A DNA stretch of 64,000 bases from Streptomyces puniciscabiei (GTDB lineage: Bacteria; Actinomycetota; Actinomycetes; Streptomycetales; Streptomycetaceae), in contig NZ_VFNX01000001.1 in assembly GCF_006715785.1 (NCBI RefSeq), positions 1,874,501-1,938,500 of the forward strand, read 5' to 3'. Positions within the stretch are counted from its first letter, which is position 1. Each line of letters begins with the position of its first letter. Positions 42,120 to 51,564 of this stretch are shown in pieces. The position numbers and the translations under genes were made by a program. The notes beneath the pieces are model-generated. The model saw nothing but the letters and a program-made list of their open reading frames with translations. It ran no database searches and was not told where the DNA came from.

Positions 42120-44258
42120 ATGACGACCGAGTCCGACTCCTTCCCCCGCCGGCATGCCCGGACGCAGCGGTTCACGCTCGGCGCGCCGCGTGCGTTCACG
42201 GTGGCACCCGACGGTACGCGTGTCGCGTTCCTGCGCTCCCGCTCCGGCACCGACCGGGCCAACTCCCTGTGGGTCATGGACCTTCCGGAGGGCGCGGAGC
42301 GCCTCGCGGCCGATCCGGGCGCGCTCCTCGGCGGCGCCTCCGAAGAGCTCTCCGCCGAGGAACGGGCCCGGCGCGAACGCAGCCGGGAGGGGGGTGCGGG
42401 CATCGTCGGGTATGCCACCGACTCCGCCGTGGAGTTGGCGGCTTTCGCCTTGTCAGGGCGGCTTTTCACGGCCGAGCTGCGGGCCGGTACGGCGCGTGAA
42501 CTCCGGGTCCCGGGGCCGGTGATCGACCCGCGCCCCTCCCCCGACGGCACACACATCGCGTATGTCGCGCAGGGTGCGCTGCGGGTCGTGGGCGCCGAGG
42601 GCGACGGCGACCGGGCGCTCGCCGAGCCGGAGCCCACGGGTGGCCCGGGGCGGGTCACCTACGGGCTCGCGGAGTTCGTCGCGGCCGAGGAGATGGGCCG
42701 TTCGCGGGGTTACTGGTGGGCTCCGGGCGGTGACCGGCTGCTCGTGGCGCGCGTGGACGACACGCCGGTGCGGCGGTGGTGGATCGCCGATCCGGCGCAT
42801 CCGGAGCGTGAGCCACACAACGTCGCCTACCCGGCGGCCGGCACGCCCAACGCGGACGTGCGGCTGTTCGTGATCGGGCTCGACGGGGCGCGCACGGAGG
42901 TCGCGTGGGACCGGTCCCGCTATCCGTATCTGGCCCGTGTGCACTGGTCAGCGGCGGGTGCGCCGCTGTTGCTGGTGCAGGCGCGGGACCAGCGCAGCCA
43001 GCTGTTCCTGGCGGTGGACCCGGACACGGGGGCCACCCGGATGGTGCACGCCGACGAAGATCCAAGTTGGCTGGAACTTTTCCCCGGGGTGCCGTGCTGG
43101 AGCCCTTCCGGGCAGCTCGTCCGGATCGCGGACGAGGGTGGCGTCCGGGTCCTGGCGGTCGGCGAACGGCCCTTGACCAGCGGCCTGTTGCACATCCGGG
43201 CGGTGCTGGACGTGGGCGACCACGACGTGCTGGTTTCCGCCTCGGCGGGCACGGAGGCACCGGACCCCGAGACCGGCCAGGTCCATGTGTACCGGGTGAA
43301 CGAGCTGGGCGTGGAGCGCGTGTCGCAGGAGCCCGGTGTGCACTCGGCGGTGCGCGCCGGGGGTGTGACCGTGCTCGTGTCCGCGACGCCGGACACTCCG
43401 GGCGCCCGTGTCCAGGTGCTGAGTGACGGAAAACCGGCGGCGACTGTCCGGTCGTACGCCGAAGATCCCGGTTTGTCCCCCCGGGTGACGCTCACCCAGG
43501 GGGGCGCACGCCGAATTCCGTGCGCCGTGCTTATGCCACGGGACTACCACGGTGACAGTCCCCTGCCCGTCCTCATGGACCCGTACGGCGGCCCGCACGG
43601 CCAGCGGGTGCTCGCCGCGCACAACGCCCACCTCACCTCCCAGTGGTTCGCCGACCAGGGTTTCGCGGTGGTCGTGGCGGACGGGCGGGGCACTCCGGGG
43701 CACTCGCCGGCCTGGGAGAAGTCGGTCCGGGACGAGCTGGCGGCGGTCGTGCTCCAGGACCAGGTGGACGCGCTGCACGCGCTCGCCGGGGAGTTCCCGC
43801 TGGACCTGGGCCGGGTGGCGATCCGCGGCTGGTCCTTCGGCGGTTATCTGGCCGCGCTGGCGGTACTGCGCCGGCCCGACGTCTTCCACGCGGCGGTCGT
43901 CGGCGCCCCGGTCACCGATCTGCGGCTGTACGACACCCACTACCAGGAGCGCTACCTCGGCCTCCCCGACGAGCAGCCGGCGGTCTACCGCCGCAACTCG
44001 CTGGTCGACGACGCGGGCCTGGTCGACGCGGCCGAGCCGCACCGCCCGATGATGATCATTCACGGCCTCGCGGACGACAACGTCGTCGTCGCCCATTCCC
44101 TGCGGCTGTCCTCCGCCCTGCTCGCCGCCGGCCGCCCGCACGAGGTGCTGCCGCTGTCCGGGGTGACGCACATGACCCCGCAGGAGACGGTCGCGGAGAA
44201 CCTGCTGCTGCTCCAGCTGGACTTCCTCCGGCGGGCGCTGCCCGACCAGGGAAAATGA
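42120..44258 (+). CDS. S9 family peptidase (dipeptidyl peptidase IV type)
   Basis: 712 aa. An N-terminal beta-propeller region (about 30-470) includes the DPP IV-like EFVAAEEMGRSRGYWW signature with the Glu pair that fixes the substrate amino terminus. The C-terminal alpha/beta hydrolase has Ser in GWSFGGYLAA, Asp in HGLADDNV and His in GVTHMTPQE. No signal peptide, so cytoplasmic cleavage of N-terminal dipeptides (X-Pro or X-Ala). Its position beside three oligopeptide importers suggests it processes imported peptides (inference). Confidence 0.92.
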   Translation: MTTESDSFPRRHARTQRFTLGAPRAFTVAPDGTRVAFLRSRSGTDRANSLWVMDLPEGAERLAADPGALLGGASEELSAEERARRERSREGGAGIVGYATDSAVELAAFALSGRLFTAELRAGTARELRVPGPVIDPRPSPDGTHIAYVAQGALRVVGAEGDGDRALAEPEPTGGPGRVTYGLAEFVAAEEMGRSRGYWWAPGGDRLLVARVDDTPVRRWWIADPAHPEREPHNVAYPAAGTPNADVRLFVIGLDGARTEVAWDRSRYPYLARVHWSAAGAPLLLVQARDQRSQLFLAVDPDTGATRMVHADEDPSWLELFPGVPCWSPSGQLVRIADEGGVRVLAVGERPLTSGLLHIRAVLDVGDHDVLVSASAGTEAPDPETGQVHVYRVNELGVERVSQEPGVHSAVRAGGVTVLVSATPDTPGARVQVLSDGKPAATVRSYAEDPGLSPRVTLTQGGARRIPCAVLMPRDYHGDSPLPVLMDPYGGPHGQRVLAAHNAHLTSQWFADQGFAVVVADGRGTPGHSPAWEKSVRDELAAVVLQDQVDALHALAGEFPLDLGRVAIRGWSFGGYLAALAVLRRPDVFHAAVVGAPVTDLRLYDTHYQERYLGLPDEQPAVYRRNSLVDDAGLVDAAEPHRPMMIIHGLADDNVVVAHSLRLSSALLAAGRPHEVLPLSGVTHMTPQETVAENLLLLQLDFLRRALPDQGK

Positions 44259-44353
44259 CCGTGAACCGCGTTAACACGCAGGCAACTTCACGGAAGCGGT
44301 ACCGATATACGGACACGCGAGGCTGATCAGCGTACGGCCGTGCGGGTGCCGTG

Positions 44354-44389
44354 AGCGGGCCGGGGTGCGCCATGTCACCCCGGCCCGCT
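44354..44389. terminator. Terminator between peptidase and oligopeptide operon 1
   Basis: agcgggccggggtg / caccccggcccgct, perfect 14-base arms, 8-base loop, in the convergent gap. Confidence 0.85.
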
Positions 44390-44421
44390 GCCGTACGCGC
44401 ACTCCCACGACTGCGCCGCCC

Positions 44422-45474
44422 CTATGTTCCCTCCGTCGGAACCACCCGCTTCTCCTCCGCGAAGTGACAGGCCGAGGGATGGGCCGCCGGGCCGGCGGCG
44501 GCGCGGAAGGCGGCCGGTACCGCGAGCGCCGGCACCTCCCGGGCACAGCGCTCCTGTGCCTTCCAGCAGCGGGTGCGGAAGCGGCAGCCGGAGGGGATGT
44601 TCGTCGGCGACGGCACGTCCCCGCTGAGGATGATCCGCTCGCGCTGTGCGCGGACCTCGGGATCGGGGACCGGGACCGCCGACAGCAGCGCCTGGGTGTA
44701 GGGGTGCGTGGGGTGCTCGTAGATCTCGGCGTCGCGTCCGGTCTCCACGATCCGCCCGAGGTACATCACGCCGACCCGGTCGGAGATGTGCCGGACGATG
44801 GACAGGTCGTGCGCGATGAAGACGTAGGAGAGGTCGAACTCCGACTGCAGACGGGCCAGCAGGTTGATCACCTGGGCCTGGACCGAGACGTCGAGGGCGG
44901 ACACCGGCTCGTCGGCGACGATCACCTCCGGACGCAGCGCCAGCCCCCGGGCGATGCCGATGCGCTGGCGCTGGCCGCCGGAGAACTGGTGCGGATAGCG
45001 GTTGACGTACTCCGGGTCGAGGCCGACCACGTCCAGCAGTTCCTGGACCCTGCGCCGGCGGTCGCCCTTGGGCGCGACCTCGGGGTGGATGTCGTACGGC
45101 TCCCCGATGATGTCGCCCACCGTCATACGGGGGTTGAGGGAGGTGTACGGGTCCTGGAAGACCATCTGGATGTTGCGGCGTACGGCCTTCAGGGCCCTGC
45201 CGGACAGCTTGGTGATGTCCTCGCCGTTGAACCTGATGGAGCCGGCCGTCGGGCGCTCCAGGTTGCAGAGCATCCGGGCGACGGTCGACTTGCCGCAGCC
45301 CGACTCGCCGACGATGCCGAGGGTTTCGCCCTTGCCCAGGGTGAAGTCGACGCCGTCGACGGCCTTCACCGCGCCGACCTGCTTCTTGAAGAGGATGCCC
45401 CGGGTGAGGGGGTAGTGCTTGACCAGGCCGGTCACTTCGAGGATCGGCTCAGTGGCCGGGGGCGTCGAGGCCAT
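44422..45474 (-). CDS. Oligopeptide ABC ATPase, OppF type (operon 1)
   Basis: 350 aa from ATG 45474 behind GGAGGGAG. Walker [21 protein letters not shown]-loop, signature FSGGQRQR, Walker B VIVADEP and H-loop, then the Opp/Dpp C-terminal Fe-S-like [14 protein letters not shown] domain. Pairs with the OppD-type ATPase upstream to drive peptide import. Last gene of operon 1; its start overlaps the end of the previous gene by 26 bases. Confidence 0.94.
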   Translation of the reverse strand: MASTPPATEPILEVTGLVKHYPLTRGILFKKQVGAVKAVDGVDFTLGKGETLGIVGESGCGKSTVARMLCNLERPTAGSIRFNGEDITKLSGRALKAVRRNIQMVFQDPYTSLNPRMTVGDIIGEPYDIHPEVAPKGDRRRRVQELLDVVGLDPEYVNRYPHQFSGGQRQRIGIARGLALRPEVIVADEPVSALDVSVQAQVINLLARLQSEFDLSYVFIAHDLSIVRHISDRVGVMYLGRIVETGRDAEIYEHPTHPYTQALLSAVPVPDPEVRAQRERIILSGDVPSPTNIPSGCRFRTRCWKAQERCAREVPALAVPAAFRAAAGPAAHPSACHFAEEKRVVPTEGT

Positions 45475-46468
45475 CGAGGCACTCCCTCCAGAAGTGGCAG
45501 GCACTGCCGCGGGTGCCGGAGACCTCGTACAGCGGGGGCTCGTCGGTGCGGCAGACCTCCCTCGCCATCGGACAGCGCGGGTGGAAGGAGCAGCCCGGCG
45601 GGATGTGCGTCAGGTTCGGCGGCAGGCCCTTGATGGCGTACAGCTGCTGTCCCTTCTGGTCCAGGCGCGGGATGGAGTCCAGCAGGCCGCGGGTGTAGGG
45701 GTGGGCGGGCGCCTTGTAGATGTCGCGGACGGGCGCGGACTCGACGATCTTCCCGGCGTACATGACCGCGATCCGGTCGGCCACGTCCGCGACGACCCCG
45801 AGATCGTGGGTGATCAGGATCAGCCCCATGTGGTACTCGCGCTGCAGCTCCGCGAGCAGGTCCATGACCTGGGCCTGGACGGTGACGTCCAACGCCGTGG
45901 TCGGTTCGTCGGCGATGATCAGCGCCGGTTCCAGGGCCAGCGCCATGGCGATCATGATGCGCTGGCGCATGCCGCCGGAGAACTGGTGGGGGTAGTCCCG
46001 CACCCGCTGGGCGGCGGCCGGGATGCGTACCCGCTCCATCAGCTCGACGGCCCTGCGCCGCGCGTCCTTCCTCGACATCCCGCGGTGCACGACGAACATC
46101 TCGCCGAGCTGGTCGCCCACGGAGATGACGGGGTTGAGGGCCGACAGCGCGTCCTGGAAGATCATCGCCATTTCGGCGCCGCGGATCCTCCTGCGCTCCT
46201 CTTCTTTCAGTGTGAGCAGATCCCGTCCCCGGAACAGGATCCGACCGCCCGTGACCTTCCCGGGCGGGGTGTCGAGGATCCCCATCACGGCTTGCGCGGT
46301 CACCGACTTGCCGGACCCCGACTCGCCGAGCACGGCCAGGGTCTCCCCCGCGTCCACCTCGTAGCTCACCCCGTTGACGGCGTGCGCGACCCCGTCCCGG
46401 GTCCGGAACTCCACCCGCAGGTCCCGCACTTCGAGCAGCACGCCGCCGTCACCTCGCACGGCCCTCAC
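45449..46468 (-). CDS. Oligopeptide ABC ATPase, OppD type (operon 1)
   Basis: 339 aa from GTG 46468, which overlaps the permease stop (GTGA). Walker [28 protein letters not shown] signature, [12 protein letters not shown] and the C-terminal [14 protein letters not shown] motif with the [19 protein letters not shown] segment are typical of OppD/DppD. Forms the ABC dimer with the next gene's product. Confidence 0.94.
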   Translation of the reverse strand: MRAVRGDGGVLLEVRDLRVEFRTRDGVAHAVNGVSYEVDAGETLAVLGESGSGKSVTAQAVMGILDTPPGKVTGGRILFRGRDLLTLKEEERRRIRGAEMAMIFQDALSALNPVISVGDQLGEMFVVHRGMSRKDARRRAVELMERVRIPAAAQRVRDYPHQFSGGMRQRIMIAMALALEPALIIADEPTTALDVTVQAQVMDLLAELQREYHMGLILITHDLGVVADVADRIAVMYAGKIVESAPVRDIYKAPAHPYTRGLLDSIPRLDQKGQQLYAIKGLPPNLTHIPPGCSFHPRCPMAREVCRTDEPPLYEVSGTRGSACHFWRECLDGLDAPGH

Positions 46469-47445
46469 CTCAACTTCGGATCGAGGGCGTCGCGGACCGC
46501 GTCGCCGAGCATGATGAAGGCCAGGACCGTGACGGCGAGGGCGCCCGAGGGCCACAGGAGGGCGTGGGGGGCGTTGCGGATGTAGGGGGAGGCGGCGGAG
46601 ATGTCGATGCCCCAGGAGACGCTGGGGGGTTTCAGGCCCACGCCGAGGTACGACAGGGTCGCCTCCAGCGCGATGTACGTGCCCAGCGCGATGGTCGCCA
46701 CCACGATCACCGGGGCCACGGCGTTCGGGGCGATGTGACGCAGCAGGACGCGGGAGTCGGAGGCGCCGAGGGCACGGGCGGCCTGGACGTAGTCGTTCTG
46801 TTTGGCGGTGATGACCGAGCCGCGGGCGATCCGGCCGATCTGCGGCCAGCCGAGCAGCACCATGAACCCGATGACCGGCCACACCGTGTTGCTCGTCACC
46901 ACCGACAACAGCACCAGGCCGCCGAGAACCACCGGGATGGCGAAGAAGATGTCGGTGATCCGGGACAGGATCGAGTCCCAGGTGCCGCCGAAGTACCCCG
47001 CCAGGGCCCCGAGGACCGACCCGAGGACGGCCACCCCGAGCGTCGCCAGCACGCCCACCGTGACGGACGTACGGGCGCCGTACACGGTGCGCGTGTAGAC
47101 GTTGCAGCCCTGGCCGTCGTACCCGAAGGGCGCGCCCGGCCCCGGCCCGTCCTGCGCCTTGGCGAGGTCGCACTTCAGCGGGCTGCCGGAGGCGATCGCC
47201 GAGGGCCACAGGGAGATGAAGACCAGGAAGAGGATCACCACCGCCGAGATCAGGAAGACCGGGTTGCGGCGCAGGTCCCGCCAGGCGTCGGACCAGAGGG
47301 AGCGCGGCCTGCCCGCCGGGCCGGTGCCCTCCGGGCCGGCGGGCGTCCGCTCCAGCGTGGCCGCCTCGCTCGCGCCCAGGTCCATCGCGCCGCCCATGCC
47401 GGTCCCGGCGATGGCGCCCTCGGGCTCGTACGGCTGTTCAGGCAT
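46465..47445 (-). CDS. Oligopeptide ABC permease, OppC type (operon 1)
   Basis: 326 aa. Hydrophilic N-terminus of about 50 residues, TM at about 62-80, an extracytoplasmic loop with Cys pair (KCDL...QGCNVYT) and five further TM segments with the EAA-like ARALGASDSRVLLRHIAPN motif that contacts the ATPase. Starts eight bases inside the preceding permease gene. Confidence 0.93.
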   Translation of the reverse strand: MPEQPYEPEGAIAGTGMGGAMDLGASEAATLERTPAGPEGTGPAGRPRSLWSDAWRDLRRNPVFLISAVVILFLVFISLWPSAIASGSPLKCDLAKAQDGPGPGAPFGYDGQGCNVYTRTVYGARTSVTVGVLATLGVAVLGSVLGALAGYFGGTWDSILSRITDIFFAIPVVLGGLVLLSVVTSNTVWPVIGFMVLLGWPQIGRIARGSVITAKQNDYVQAARALGASDSRVLLRHIAPNAVAPVIVVATIALGTYIALEATLSYLGVGLKPPSVSWGIDISAASPYIRNAPHALLWPSGALAVTVLAFIMLGDAVRDALDPKLR

Positions 47446-48361
47446 AGCGGATCCTCGGGTCGAGTACGGCGTACAGGAGGTCGACGAGGAGGTTGGCGAC
47501 GAGGAAGACCAGGACGAGGACCGTCACGAAGCCGACGACCGTCTGGGTGTTCTGGCGCAGGATGCCCTGGTAGAGCTGGAAGCCGACGCCGTGGATGTTG
47601 AAGATCCGCTCGGTGACGATCGCACCGCCCATCAGCGCGCCGATGTCGGCACCGATGAAGGTGACCACCGGGATCAGCGAGTTGCGCAGCAGATGCCGGG
47701 TGACGACCCGGTGCCTGGGCAGGCCCTTGGCGATCGCGGTCCGGACGTAGTCGGCCCGCTTGTTCTCCGCGATGGAGGTGCGGGTCAGCCGCGTGACGTA
47801 GGCGAGGGAGACCGAGGCGAGGACCAGACCGGGCACGATCAGCTCGCCGAACGTCGCGTACGCCGAGACGGACGGTCTGATCCAGCCCCACTGGACGCCG
47901 AGCAGCAGCTGGAGCAGCAGACCGGTGACGAAGGTGGGGACGGAGATCACCACCAGGGTGGCCAGCAGCACCCCGGTATCGACGGGCCGGCCGCGCCTGA
48001 GGCCGGTGAGCACGCCGAGCGTCACGCCGACGACGATCTCGAAGAGGATCGCGACGATCGTCAGCCGGATGGTGACGGGGAACGCCGTTCCCATCAGCTC
48101 GGTGACGGGCTGGCCGTTGAACGCCGTACCGAAGTCCCCGGTGAAGACGTTCCCCATGTAGGTCGCGTACTGCTGCCAGAGCGGCTTGTCCAGGCCGAAC
48201 TCCCGCTTCAGCTGGGCGGCCGTCGCCGGGTCGCAGGCCCGCTCGCCGCACAGGCCGGCGATGGGATCGCCCATCACGTTGACCATGAGGAAGATCAGCA
48301 GGGTGGACCCGATGAACACGGGGATCATCTGGAGCAGCCGCCGTACGACATAGCGCCCCAT
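47438..48361 (-). CDS. Oligopeptide ABC permease, OppB type (operon 1)
   Basis: 307 aa, six TM. Starts MGRYVVRRLLQMIPVFIGSTLLIFLM, with the periplasmic loop CGERACDPATAAQLKREFGLDKP and the EAA motif RTAIAKGLPRHRVVTRHLLRNSLIP. Only five bases separate it from the binding-protein gene, unlike operons 2 and 3, where hairpins intervene. Confidence 0.93.
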   Translation of the reverse strand: MGRYVVRRLLQMIPVFIGSTLLIFLMVNVMGDPIAGLCGERACDPATAAQLKREFGLDKPLWQQYATYMGNVFTGDFGTAFNGQPVTELMGTAFPVTIRLTIVAILFEIVVGVTLGVLTGLRRGRPVDTGVLLATLVVISVPTFVTGLLLQLLLGVQWGWIRPSVSAYATFGELIVPGLVLASVSLAYVTRLTRTSIAENKRADYVRTAIAKGLPRHRVVTRHLLRNSLIPVVTFIGADIGALMGGAIVTERIFNIHGVGFQLYQGILRQNTQTVVGFVTVLVLVFLVANLLVDLLYAVLDPRIRYA

Positions 48362-48366
48362 GCCGC

Positions 48367-49986
48367 TCAGCCCACCTTGATCTCGTTGTAGACCGGCACG
48401 CTGAACGGGTTGAGCGCCACGTTCGTGATCCGGGAGGCGTAGCCGGCGCTGCCGTTCTGGTACCAGAGCGGGATGGCCGCCATGTTGTCCCGGACGACCT
48501 CCTCGGCCTGCTGGAACAGCCGGACGGCGGCGGACTGACCGGTCTCGGCGTTGGCCCGGTCGACGAGCCGGTCGAACTGTCCGTTGGACCACTTGCCGTC
48601 GTTGGAGGAGGCGCCGGTGTAGTACAGCGGCTGCAGGAAGTTCTGGATCAACGGGTAGTCCATCTGCCAGCCGGCCCGGAAGGGGCCGGTCATCTTGTGC
48701 TGCCCGATCTGGTTGCGGAAGTCGGCGAAGGTGCCGACCGGGTTGCCCACGCAGGCCCTGTCGTCGCCGAGCGCGTTGTTGATGGAGTTGCACACGGCGT
48801 CCACCCACTGCTTGTGCGAGCCGGTGTCCGCGTTGTAGGTGATCTTCAGCCGGCCGCCGGGGATCCCGCCGCCCTCCTGGATGAGCTTCTTGGCCCGGGC
48901 GGGGTCGTAGTCGCAGGCGTGGCCGCACAGCCCGGGCTTGTAGCCGCCGGCCGCGCCGAGGACCGGGGAGGTCCAGTCGGTGGCGGGCGTGCGGGTGCCC
49001 CGGAAGATGGTCTCGGTGATCTGCTTGCGGTTGATCGCCATGGAAAGGCCGGTGCGGACCTTGCGTGCCCCGTCGGTGTTCCACTTCGGGTCGTAGTACG
49101 GGAAGGCGAGGGTCTGCAGGATGCCGGCCGGGGTGTTGATGTAGCGGCCGTTCAGGTCGGTCTCGACGTTCTTGAGCTGGCTGGCCGGCACGTCGTCGAC
49201 GAGGTCGAGGTTGCCGGCCAGCACATCGGTGTAGGCGGTGTTGCTGTCGGTGTAGACCAGCAGGGTCACCCCGGTGTTCCGGGCCTTGTCGGGGCCGGGG
49301 TAGCCGTCCCACCTCTTCAGGTTCATCGCCGAGCCCCGGGTGTACGACTCGATCCGGTACGGCCCGTTGCCGACCGGCTTCTTCAGCCAGGCGGCGTGGT
49401 CGGTGAAGAAGGTGCGTGGCAGCGGGGCGAAGGCCGCGTAGCCGAGGGTGTCGGGGAAGCTGGAGAACTTCTGGCCCAGCCGGACGGTGAAGGTGTGGTC
49501 GTCGACGACCTTGAGTCCGGACAGGGTGTCGGCGGTCTGGGGGCCGCTGTCGGGGTGGACCTTGTCGTACCCGTCGATGTAGGCGAAGAAGTAGGCGTCC
49601 TTCTGGTTGTTCCGCAGGCTCGCCCCGTAGTTCCACGCGTCCACGAAGGAGTGGGCGGTCACCTTCTCCCCGTCGGAGAAGGTCCAGCCGTCCTTCACCT
49701 TGATCGTGAAGTTCTGCGAGTCCTTGGTGTCGATGGACGCGGCGAGCCAGTTCTGGGCCTTGCCGGTCCTCGGGTCGTACTTCTTCAGGCCCCGGAAGAT
49801 CATGTCGAGGACCTTGCCGCCCTGGACCTCGTTGGTGTTGGTGGGCTCCAGGGGGTTCTGCGGGTCGCCCCAGGAGGAGGTCAGCACCCCGGCGCCGCCG
49901 ACGCCGCCGCCCCCACCGCACGCGGTGGCCAGCAGCCCGGCCGCGATCGCACAGGCGGCCCATCGGGCGTGCGTGATACCCCGCAT
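48367..49986 (-). CDS. Oligopeptide-binding lipoprotein (operon 1)
   Basis: 539 aa from ATG 49986 behind GGAGGAGG. Lipobox LATAC (Cys23), then SBP family 5 sequence with LDMIFRGLKKYDPRTGK, TIKVKDGWTFSDGEKVTAHSFVDAW, DLVDDVPASQLKN and AAIPLWYQNGSAGY. It captures peptides outside the membrane and delivers them to OppBC. First gene of operon 1. Contains several Cys residues in the mature part (CGHACDYD, VCNSINN...RACVG) that could form disulfides. Confidence 0.94.
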   Translation of the reverse strand: MRGITHARWAACAIAAGLLATACGGGGGVGGAGVLTSSWGDPQNPLEPTNTNEVQGGKVLDMIFRGLKKYDPRTGKAQNWLAASIDTKDSQNFTIKVKDGWTFSDGEKVTAHSFVDAWNYGASLRNNQKDAYFFAYIDGYDKVHPDSGPQTADTLSGLKVVDDHTFTVRLGQKFSSFPDTLGYAAFAPLPRTFFTDHAAWLKKPVGNGPYRIESYTRGSAMNLKRWDGYPGPDKARNTGVTLLVYTDSNTAYTDVLAGNLDLVDDVPASQLKNVETDLNGRYINTPAGILQTLAFPYYDPKWNTDGARKVRTGLSMAINRKQITETIFRGTRTPATDWTSPVLGAAGGYKPGLCGHACDYDPARAKKLIQEGGGIPGGRLKITYNADTGSHKQWVDAVCNSINNALGDDRACVGNPVGTFADFRNQIGQHKMTGPFRAGWQMDYPLIQNFLQPLYYTGASSNDGKWSNGQFDRLVDRANAETGQSAAVRLFQQAEEVVRDNMAAIPLWYQNGSAGYASRITNVALNPFSVPVYNEIKVG

Positions 49987-50155
49987 GGCTGCCTCCTCCG
50001 CGCTCACCGATCCATTACCGGCCAATATCGGCTTATACGACGCATACCGCATGCGCGCCGCTGGATTGAGGGGCCGTTAGGGGGACGCATCATCCGAACG
50101 CGGACAGCCGGACGGAGGCGGCCGGACGATCTTGCCAGGGGTGCGCAACAGATCT

Positions 50156-50263
50156 TCGGACAACGATGCCGAAACGTTGGATTGCGACCGGTCGATGTAC
50201 GCATTTCGACACACCACCGTCCGCATATCGAACTTCTTGTCCGATTCGCCAAGTTTGTCCGAT
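50156..50263. promoter_or_regulatory. Three TTGTCCGA units
   Basis: TTGTCCGAT at 50237-50245 and 50255-50263 (18 bases start to start), and the inverted unit TCGGACAA at 50156-50163. The two direct copies are on nearly the same helix face; possible site for a shared regulator of the divergent peptide operons. Confidence 0.4.
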
Positions 50264-50383
50264 GTGAAGCACGGATTGATTACGGCGTACTACCCGCGTA
50301 GCTACGGAACGATCAAGTACAAGTAAAGAAGGTAAAGACGCAACCAAGGCGACCGAGAATTTATTGACCTTGAATGAATTGCG

Positions 50384-50412
50384 TTGAAAAAGTCCGGCGT
50401 AGCCCGTAGGGG
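50384..50412 (+). promoter_or_regulatory. Candidate promoter of peptide operon 2
   Basis: TTGAAA (50384-50389), 17 bases, TAGGGG (50407-50412); close to the housekeeping consensus TTGACN-N17-TAGRRT. Predicted leader about 34 bases. Confidence 0.55.
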
Positions 50413-50452
50413 AGCGCCCTGCGGAGCCTTGACCCACAAGGCACGGAGCATC

Positions 50453-51484
50453 ATGACCACCCCCGCATCCCCTTCCCCGGCCGCCGCACTCGAGGTGACC
50501 GAAGAAGACAGCGCCACTTCGGCGAAGCCCGGCAACCCCAGGGGCACCGAGAGCCGCTCTCCGGGACGGCTGGCCTGGACCCGCTTCAAGCGGGACCGGA
50601 CGGGCGTCATATCCGCCTTTGTGGTGATCTTCTTCTTCGTCGTGAGCATCGCCGCGCCGCTGATCGCCAAGGTGTACGGCAAGGACCCGTACACCACCTA
50701 CGGCCAGAACGACCCGAGCCTGCTCAACGACTTCGGTTTCCCGGTCCAGCCCAACGGCGGCATGAGCGGGGACTTCTGGTTCGGCATCGACCCGCAGCTG
50801 GGCCGGGACGTCTTCACGTTCCTGCTGTACGGCATCCGCAACTCGCTGCTGATCGCGACGGCGACAACCCTGCTCGTGGCTCTCCTGGGTGTGGTCGTCG
50901 GCATCACCGCCGGATACCTGGGCGGCAAGACGGACTACTTCGTCGGCCGGATCATCGACATCCTGCTGGCCTTCCCGCAGATGCTGTTCTTCATCGGCTT
51001 CTTCCCGGTGCTGCTCACGATCCTGGTCGCACCCGACGAGGCGACCCCGACCTGGCTCACCGTCGCCTCCCTGATCATCATCATGACGGTGTTCGGCTGG
51101 GCGCCCATCGCCCGACTGCTGCGCGGTGAGGTACTCGCCCTGCGTGAGCGGGAGTTCGTGGAGGCCGCCAAGGTCACCGGTGCCTCCCCGGCCCGCATCA
51201 TCTTCAAGGAACTGCTTCCCAACCTGTGGACGCCGATCCTCATCCAGGCGACCCTGGCGCTGCCCATGTACGTGACGACCGAGGCCGGTCTGGCCTTCGT
51301 GGGTGTCGGTCTCTCCGACCCCACGCCGGACTGGGGCGTCATGGTCCAGAACGCCTCGAAGTACTACCAGAACGACATCACGTACATGCTCTTCCCGGGC
51401 CTGACGATGGTGATCTTCGTCATTGCCTTCAACCTCCTCGGCGACTCGGTGCGCGACGCACTGGACCCCAAGGCCGGGCGCTGA
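50453..51484 (+). CDS. Oligopeptide ABC permease, BldKA/OppC type (operon 2)
   Basis: 343 aa from ATG 50453. Basic N-terminus with PGRLAWTRFKRDRTGVISAF then six TM segments, the extracytoplasmic FWFGIDPQLGRDVFTFLLYGIRNS motif and the EAA motif EAAKVTGASPARIIFKELLPN. First gene of operon 2, order permease-binding protein-permease-ATPase-ATPase as in bldK. Very similar to the first gene of operon 3. Confidence 0.92.
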   Translation: MTTPASPSPAAALEVTEEDSATSAKPGNPRGTESRSPGRLAWTRFKRDRTGVISAFVVIFFFVVSIAAPLIAKVYGKDPYTTYGQNDPSLLNDFGFPVQPNGGMSGDFWFGIDPQLGRDVFTFLLYGIRNSLLIATATTLLVALLGVVVGITAGYLGGKTDYFVGRIIDILLAFPQMLFFIGFFPVLLTILVAPDEATPTWLTVASLIIIMTVFGWAPIARLLRGEVLALREREFVEAAKVTGASPARIIFKELLPNLWTPILIQATLALPMYVTTEAGLAFVGVGLSDPTPDWGVMVQNASKYYQNDITYMLFPGLTMVIFVIAFNLLGDSVRDALDPKAGR

Positions 51485-51564
51485 ACCTCCCGTCCCACCT
51501 TCCGGACCGGGCGACGGGGCCCGCCGGAGAAGCTCGTATCTCTCCTCGACCAGAGCAGGAAAAC

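Larger units (their letters stand above)
49987..50452. other. Divergent regulatory region between operons 1 and 2
   Basis: 466 bases, no supported gene, AT-rich in 50150-50400. Contains the candidate operon 2 promoter (50384-50412), three TTGTCCGA units (50156-50263) and AT-rich tracts caagtacaagtaaagaagg and aatttattgacc that could bind nucleoid or AdpA-like proteins. No clear promoter for operon 1 was recognised. Confidence 0.5.
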
